DNA of 64,000 nt, from positions 319,993,186 through 320,057,185 of the forward strand of contig NC_058520.1 of assembly GCF_904849725.1 (NCBI RefSeq). Reading direction: 5' to 3'. The notes under the pieces are model-generated. The model worked only from the letters and a program-made list of their open reading frames with translations, was not told the origin of the DNA and ran no database searches. The stretch comes from Hordeum vulgare subsp. vulgare (lineage: Eukaryota; Streptophyta; Magnoliopsida; Poales; Poaceae). This document shows, piece after piece, positions 59,561 through 64,000 of this stretch; the first letter of the stretch is position 1, and every line of letters begins with the position of its first letter. The position numbers and the translations under genes were made by a program.

Positions 59561-59864
59561 AACATACCCAAGATGGTGGCTTTACAAATCATTAGCGTCG
59601 TGTATATTCGGATAGTTCATACTAACAATATTACTATCATGCATCATTCAAGGAATTCACATTAAGCATTTTTATAAATTATTCCTCTAACAATTGAGCA
59701 CAATTTTTCGAATCATCATTTTCACAAAAGACATTAAAAGGTAAAGCACTTGAGGCAACCTAAACTCCATTTTTTTATTTTGTTTATATAAACCAAACTA
59801 GTGATAAACAACAAACTAAAAGATTTAATTTCAAGATATAAAGATATAACTTCAAGCACTCACC

Positions 59865-59882
59865 TCCCCGGCAACGGCACCA
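59865..59882 (-). other. Primer binding site, tRNA-Asp type
   Basis: The - strand reads tggtgccgttgccgggga, one base off the consensus seen elsewhere in the window. Ten bases from the LTR end at 59893. Confidence 0.85.
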
Positions 59883-59892
59883 GAAAAGAGCT

Positions 59893-61408
59893 TGATGTCT
59901 ACTGCACAACTTTATTCTTATAGACGTGGTTGGACCTCCAAGTGCAGGGTTTTGTAGGACAACAACAAATTTCCCTAAAGGGTATGACCTAAGGTTTACC
60001 AATCCATGGGAGGTGCAGGATGAAGATGGTTTCTCTCAAACAACCCTGCAATCAAATACAAGAAATATCTTGTGTCCGCAACACACCCGATACAATGGTA
60101 AATTGTATAGGTTCACTAGTTCGGTGATGAGATGGTGATACATGTGTAGTATTGATAGTAGATATAGGTTTTTGTAATATGAAAATATTCAAACAACAAG
60201 GTAGCAAGTAGAAAACAGTGAGCAAAACATCGTATAAATGCTTGGAAATAAAGCCTAGGGTTCATACTTTCACTAGTGCAATCTCTCAACAATGTTAAAA
60301 TAGTAGAATCATATGGTCATCCCTCAACATGCAACAATGAATCGCTCCAAAGTTCATAAGTAGCGGAGAACATAAGTTATTCTTGTAGATCAATATTTTG
60401 AGCTATTCCTATAGGTGTCACAAACATCCCTAGAGTTCGTACTAGAATAACACCTCAAGTATCACCTCAAGTGTCTCGATCAACCCTAATGTCACCTAGA
60501 TTATCCAATATCACCTCAAGTATCCAAGAGTTAATTATACAACATGCATCAAACAATTTTAGATTCATCATGTTCAATCCAACACAAAGAACTTCAAGGA
60601 GTACCCCAAAATTTCTATCGGATAAAGTAGTACGAAAACATTCAATCAACCCCTATGCATAAATACCCCAGACCGAAATCTACAAGTTGATGCCAGAACA
60701 TATATCAAGTGAATCAATAGAATACCCCATTGTCACCACAGGTATCCACATGAAATACGTACATCAAGTGTTCTCAATCCCAATGTTCAATACAACATAA
60801 TGAATTCTCAAAGGGAAAGATTAAATTCATCACAACAAGATAGCAAGGGAAGAACACCATATGATCCAACTATGTTAACAAAGCCCGTGATACATCAAGA
60901 TCGGGACATCTCAAGAACACAAGAGAGAGAGACAGATTGAACACATATCTACTCGTACATACCCTGAGCCCCGAGGATGAACTACTCCCTCCTCGTCATG
61001 GCCTCAGCCAGGATGATGAAGATGGCCACCGAAGATGATTTCTCCCCTCTAGAAGGGTACTGGAAAGGCTCCATATGTGTTTTTCGTCAATATAGAGAGT
61101 TGGAGTGGCGGAGTGAAAGTTCTCTGTTTATTGTTTAGGTTTCTGGATATGTAGTAGTTTTTGATATTGGAATCATGTTAAATGGAGCCACATGGGCCCC
61201 ACAAGCCATTAGGATGCGGCCAGGGGTGGCCTCGCCCTATTGGCTTGTGGCCCAAAGGTGGCTCCCCTCTGGTGGTTCTTCGCTCCAATATTGCTCATAT
61301 TTTCTAGAAAACAAATCGTCAAAAAGTTTTGGGCAATTCTGAGAACTTTCATTTTCTACACACAAAATAACACCACGGTAATTCTGCTCAAAACAGTGTT
61401 TGTCCGGG
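59893..61408 (-). mobile_element. 5' LTR of Athila element 2, outer end missing
   Basis: Matches 45103 onward. It stops after gtttgtccgggt, before the expected TGATACG start, and a pair of small palindromes begins. Splice-like and ORF traces inside are not genes. Confidence 0.75.
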
Positions 61409-61464
61409 TGTTGTAAGTAAGTTACTTACAGCACTAGACTCATGTTGTAAGTAAGTTACTTACA
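61409..61464. repeat. Two copies of a 22-bp near-palindrome
   Basis: tgttgtaagtaagttactta plus ca occurs at 61409-61430 and again at 61443-61464, 12 bases apart. Each is a near-perfect inverted repeat around a central g. They mark the junction between the truncated Athila LTR and the next element, and might be miniature-transposon ends, but no element could be delimited. Confidence 0.8.
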
Positions 61465-61910
61465 ACACCATACTAGAGAGCACTATGTCATTTTTAGGCA
61501 TTAAGTCTAGCCAATGTGGGATATGAGTATGACTAGGATCTTATCCATTCTGAATTTTAATATTTTGTCACTGCTTGAATCTGAGAGGTGCTCTGCATTT
61601 ATATTTTGTTGTCTGACAAAGGGCTAGCGAGATACCATGTCACCATATTATATCGTGATTGTTTTCACAAATTGTTGGCATGTGAGATATCTTATTATTG
61701 CTTCCTAGTTGGTTATGTATTGCCATGATTGGATATGATGCTTAAATTATTATCATGGATGTGTTTATTTATGATTTATGCTGAAAACCTGAACATAACT
61801 AAGCATATGTATAACGACGAGAACAAAAGAGTTATATAAGTTTTATTTATAACTTTCAGTTTATCAACTGAATTGCTTGAGGACAAGAAATGATTTAAGC
61901 TTGGGGGAGT
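61465..61910 (+). mobile_element. 3' internal end of a + strand Athila-type element
   Basis: No gene. It ends with gcttgaggacaag...aagcttgggggagt, the polypurine tract of this group, directly before an LTR start. The left part (61465-61700) is not identified. Confidence 0.6.
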
Positions 61911-63325
61911 TGATACGCCTCCAACGTATCTAATTTCCGAACACTTTTGCTCTTGTTTTGGCCTCTAACTTCCATGATACGAGTGAAACTAACCCGGACC
62001 GACGTTGTTTTCAGCACAACTACCTTGCTGTGATTTTTCTGCAGAAATAAAAGTTCTCAAAATCAAACGAAACTTTTTGTGATTAATTTCTAGCATTTAT
62101 AAGGATTTATGGAGCGAAGACCTGCTGGAGAAACGCTGCCATGGGGCCACAAGCCAACAGGGCGCTCCCTGGTCGTGCCCTGATGGCTTGTGGGGCCCAC
62201 ATGGCTCCTCCGACCCTAATTATGGTCCTATAAAATAAAATCTTCGAAGAAAAAATAGAAGAGAAGTTTTCATCGCATTTCACAAGACGAAGCCGCCGCC
62301 ACCTCGTGTTCTTCCTCTGGCAGGCTAATATAGAGCCCATTTGGGGCTCCGGAGAGGGGGTTCATCATCGTCGTCATCACCAACCCTTATTCATCAACAC
62401 CACCAAGATGCTCATCACTGGGAGTGAGTAATTCCTTTGTAGGCTTATTGGAGAGTGGTGGGATAGGATGAGATTGATCATGTAATTGAGTTAAGTTTGA
62501 TAGTGCTTGATCCCTAATGTGCACTTTGTTCTGAGATTGATTTTACTATGACTTTTCTATGCTTAATGTTTGTCACTAGGGCTCGAGTGCCATGATTTTA
62601 GATCTAAACCTATTATGTTTTCACGAATATGAGAGTGATTTGGATCCTATCTTGCAAGTTGTAGTTACGTTTTACGTGTCTTGATCAGCATACCCCAAGG
62701 TGACAATAGTTGGGATTCTTTTCGGTGATTGTCGTAGTTTGAGGAGTTCATGTATTCACCATGTGTTAATGATTTGTTCCGGTTCTCTATTAAAAGGCGT
62801 CCTTCATATCCCTTAGTTTCCAATAGGACCCCACTTCCACGAGAGGGTAGGACAAAAAATATCATGCTAGTTCTTATCACAAGCATGTATGACTATATAT
62901 GGTATACATGCCTACATTATATTGATGAATTGGAGCTAGTTATGTGTCACCCTAGTGTGTAACTGTTGCATGATCAATGTCATCGAAATCATTATCCATC
63001 ACTCATCCACATGCCTATGCTTTACATATACTGAATCTTGCTAATTTTCTACTGTTATTGCTACTGTCACACCTGCTACTCAACTGCTACTGTTACTACA
63101 ATTACAACTGTTACCAAAATTGTTGCTTTCATTGTTACTGCTACTACTATCATTTGTTGTGCTACTAAATCCTTGATGCGCAGAGATATCCCATGTGCGG
63201 TGGAATTGACAACTCAACTATTACGACCAATAAATATTAATTACCTCCCTTGTGTCGAACCAATAAATTAGGGTGAAATACTACCTATGAAGATTGTCAT
63301 GATCCCCTATAATTGTGGGTTATCA
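61911..63325 (+). mobile_element. 3' LTR of a + strand Athila-type element (Fatima-like guess)
   Basis: About 1.4 kb from TGATACGCCTCCAACG to gtgggttatca. Within it are a promoter-side GC-rich block (62140-62220) and a (ctg/ctac)n-rich stretch near 63050-63160. The CACTA transposase resumes right after it. The family name is from memory of similar Triticeae LTRs and is not verified. Confidence 0.75.
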
Positions 63326-64000
63326 GAGATGTATCAAGAGGCTCTCAAGTTGTCGCAGTTGGAATTAGACGCGAAAGCTCCACTGTATGAAGGTTGCAAT
63401 CCGGAGCACACCCGCTTGAACGTCACGCTCAAACTTCTAGACAACAAGGCGAGATTCAAGAACATAGACACAAGTCTAGATGCTACATTGGAATATTTAG
63501 ATAAAGTTTTGCCAAAGCTGAATTCGTTGCCTAAGAGTGTCGATGAGGCGAAAAAAATCATGTGCCCTCTTGATTTGTCGCACGTAAGATATCATACATG
63601 CATAAATGATTGCATCTTGTATCATAATGAGCATGAGCACAAAAAAGAGTGTACAACTTGCAAGGAACCCCGATAGTAGCCTGGAAAGAATGATCCTCGA
63701 AAGGTTGTATGGTACCTTCCACTGATTCCACTCCTGCAGCATTATTTCACTGAAACGAAGGAATCAAAGAACAATACTTGGCACAAGACCAGGAAATCTA
63801 GAAATAATGGCATTCTGATACATATTGCAGATGGTTGTCAGTGGAGAGCACTCGACTGCATAGAACCCGAATTAGCAGCAGAACCAAGAAACCCTAGGTT
63901 GTGTGTCAGTAGTGATGGAATAAATCCATTTGGCAACCAGAGTAGAACACATAGTACATGGCCCGTGTTTATTGGATGTACAACCTCTCATCTTGGCTCT
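63326..64000 (+). pseudogene. CACTA transposase (TNP2-like), central domain, runs off the window
   Basis: Continues the gene begun at 51011. It reads EMYQEALKLSQLELDAKAPLY, then CPLDLSHVRYHTCINDCILY, KVVWYLPLIP, ADGCQWRALD and SSDGINPFGNQS...HSTWP, all in the order expected of plant TNP2-type transposases (Tnp2 domain). Two adjacent stops at 63674-63679 and a frameshift near 63970 show it is dead. TNP2 binds element ends and carries out cut-and-paste transposition. The catalytic DDE part would lie further right. Confidence 0.93.

Larger units (their letters stand above)
51461..61408 (-). mobile_element. Athila-lineage element 2 (- strand), inserted in the CACTA transposase
   Basis: From right to left: 5' LTR (59893-61408, outer end missing), primer site (59865-59882), an ORF (58934-59560), non-coding internal sequence split by a solo chromovirus LTR (54908-58933), and a short 3' LTR remnant (51461-51937). 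It mirrors element 1 (12137-16884). No pol is present. Confidence 0.78.

Overview
The window looks like intergenic DNA from a large grass genome, most likely Triticeae (wheat, Aegilops, barley or rye relatives). It is almost entirely nested LTR retrotransposons, plus CACTA DNA transposons. Retroelement family names are given only at lineage level, because no database search was possible. No intact host gene was recognised. The only low-copy-looking coding sequence is a broken ORF at 49485-50054.

Layout. A Ty3/gypsy chromovirus (Tekay/Del-like, with LTRs of about 4 kb) lies on the + strand at 19308-42756 and is flanked by a perfect 5-bp target duplication (ATGTG). Call it element A. It is gutted: its 5' LTR is cut at 21820, an Athila-type LTR follows, and only scraps of pol remain. 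A second copy of the same family, element B (24480-38470, - strand), is nested inside A's integrase/chromodomain sequence (target duplication AACCT/AGCCT). B keeps both LTRs, a tRNA-iMet primer site, a polypurine tract, gag, protease, a 930-codon pol ORF with a chromodomain, and an extra 257-codon ORF upstream of gag. A itself sits inside one arm of a long palindrome made of two opposed 3' ends of another LTR family (16885-18391 and 19244-44192).

Positions 1-12136 are a near-identical copy of 21241-33349. The simplest reading is a tandem duplication of about 21.2 kb with its junction at 12136/12137. Copy 1 carries more disabling mutations than copy 2. Between the copies lies an Athila-lineage element on the + strand (12137-16884), truncated at the junction.

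To the right of A lies a - strand Athila-type element (44193-48790). A non-autonomous CACTA element with clear terminal inverted repeats and an ATT target duplication (46617-48667) is inserted in its LTR. Next comes a short unassigned stretch with a promoter-like TATA box and the broken ORF (49485-50054). A degenerate CACTA TNP2-type transposase follows. Its N-terminal part (51011-51460) and central part (63326-64000) are separated by about 11.9 kb of later insertions: another Athila-type element (51461-61408) that hosts a solo chromovirus LTR (54908-58933), and the 3' end of a further Athila-type element (61411-63325).

The genes do not form a pathway. They are parts of independent mobile elements. 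The gag-protease-pol modules of B would form one retrotransposon life cycle, but frameshifts and stops show that neither copy is now autonomous as read here.
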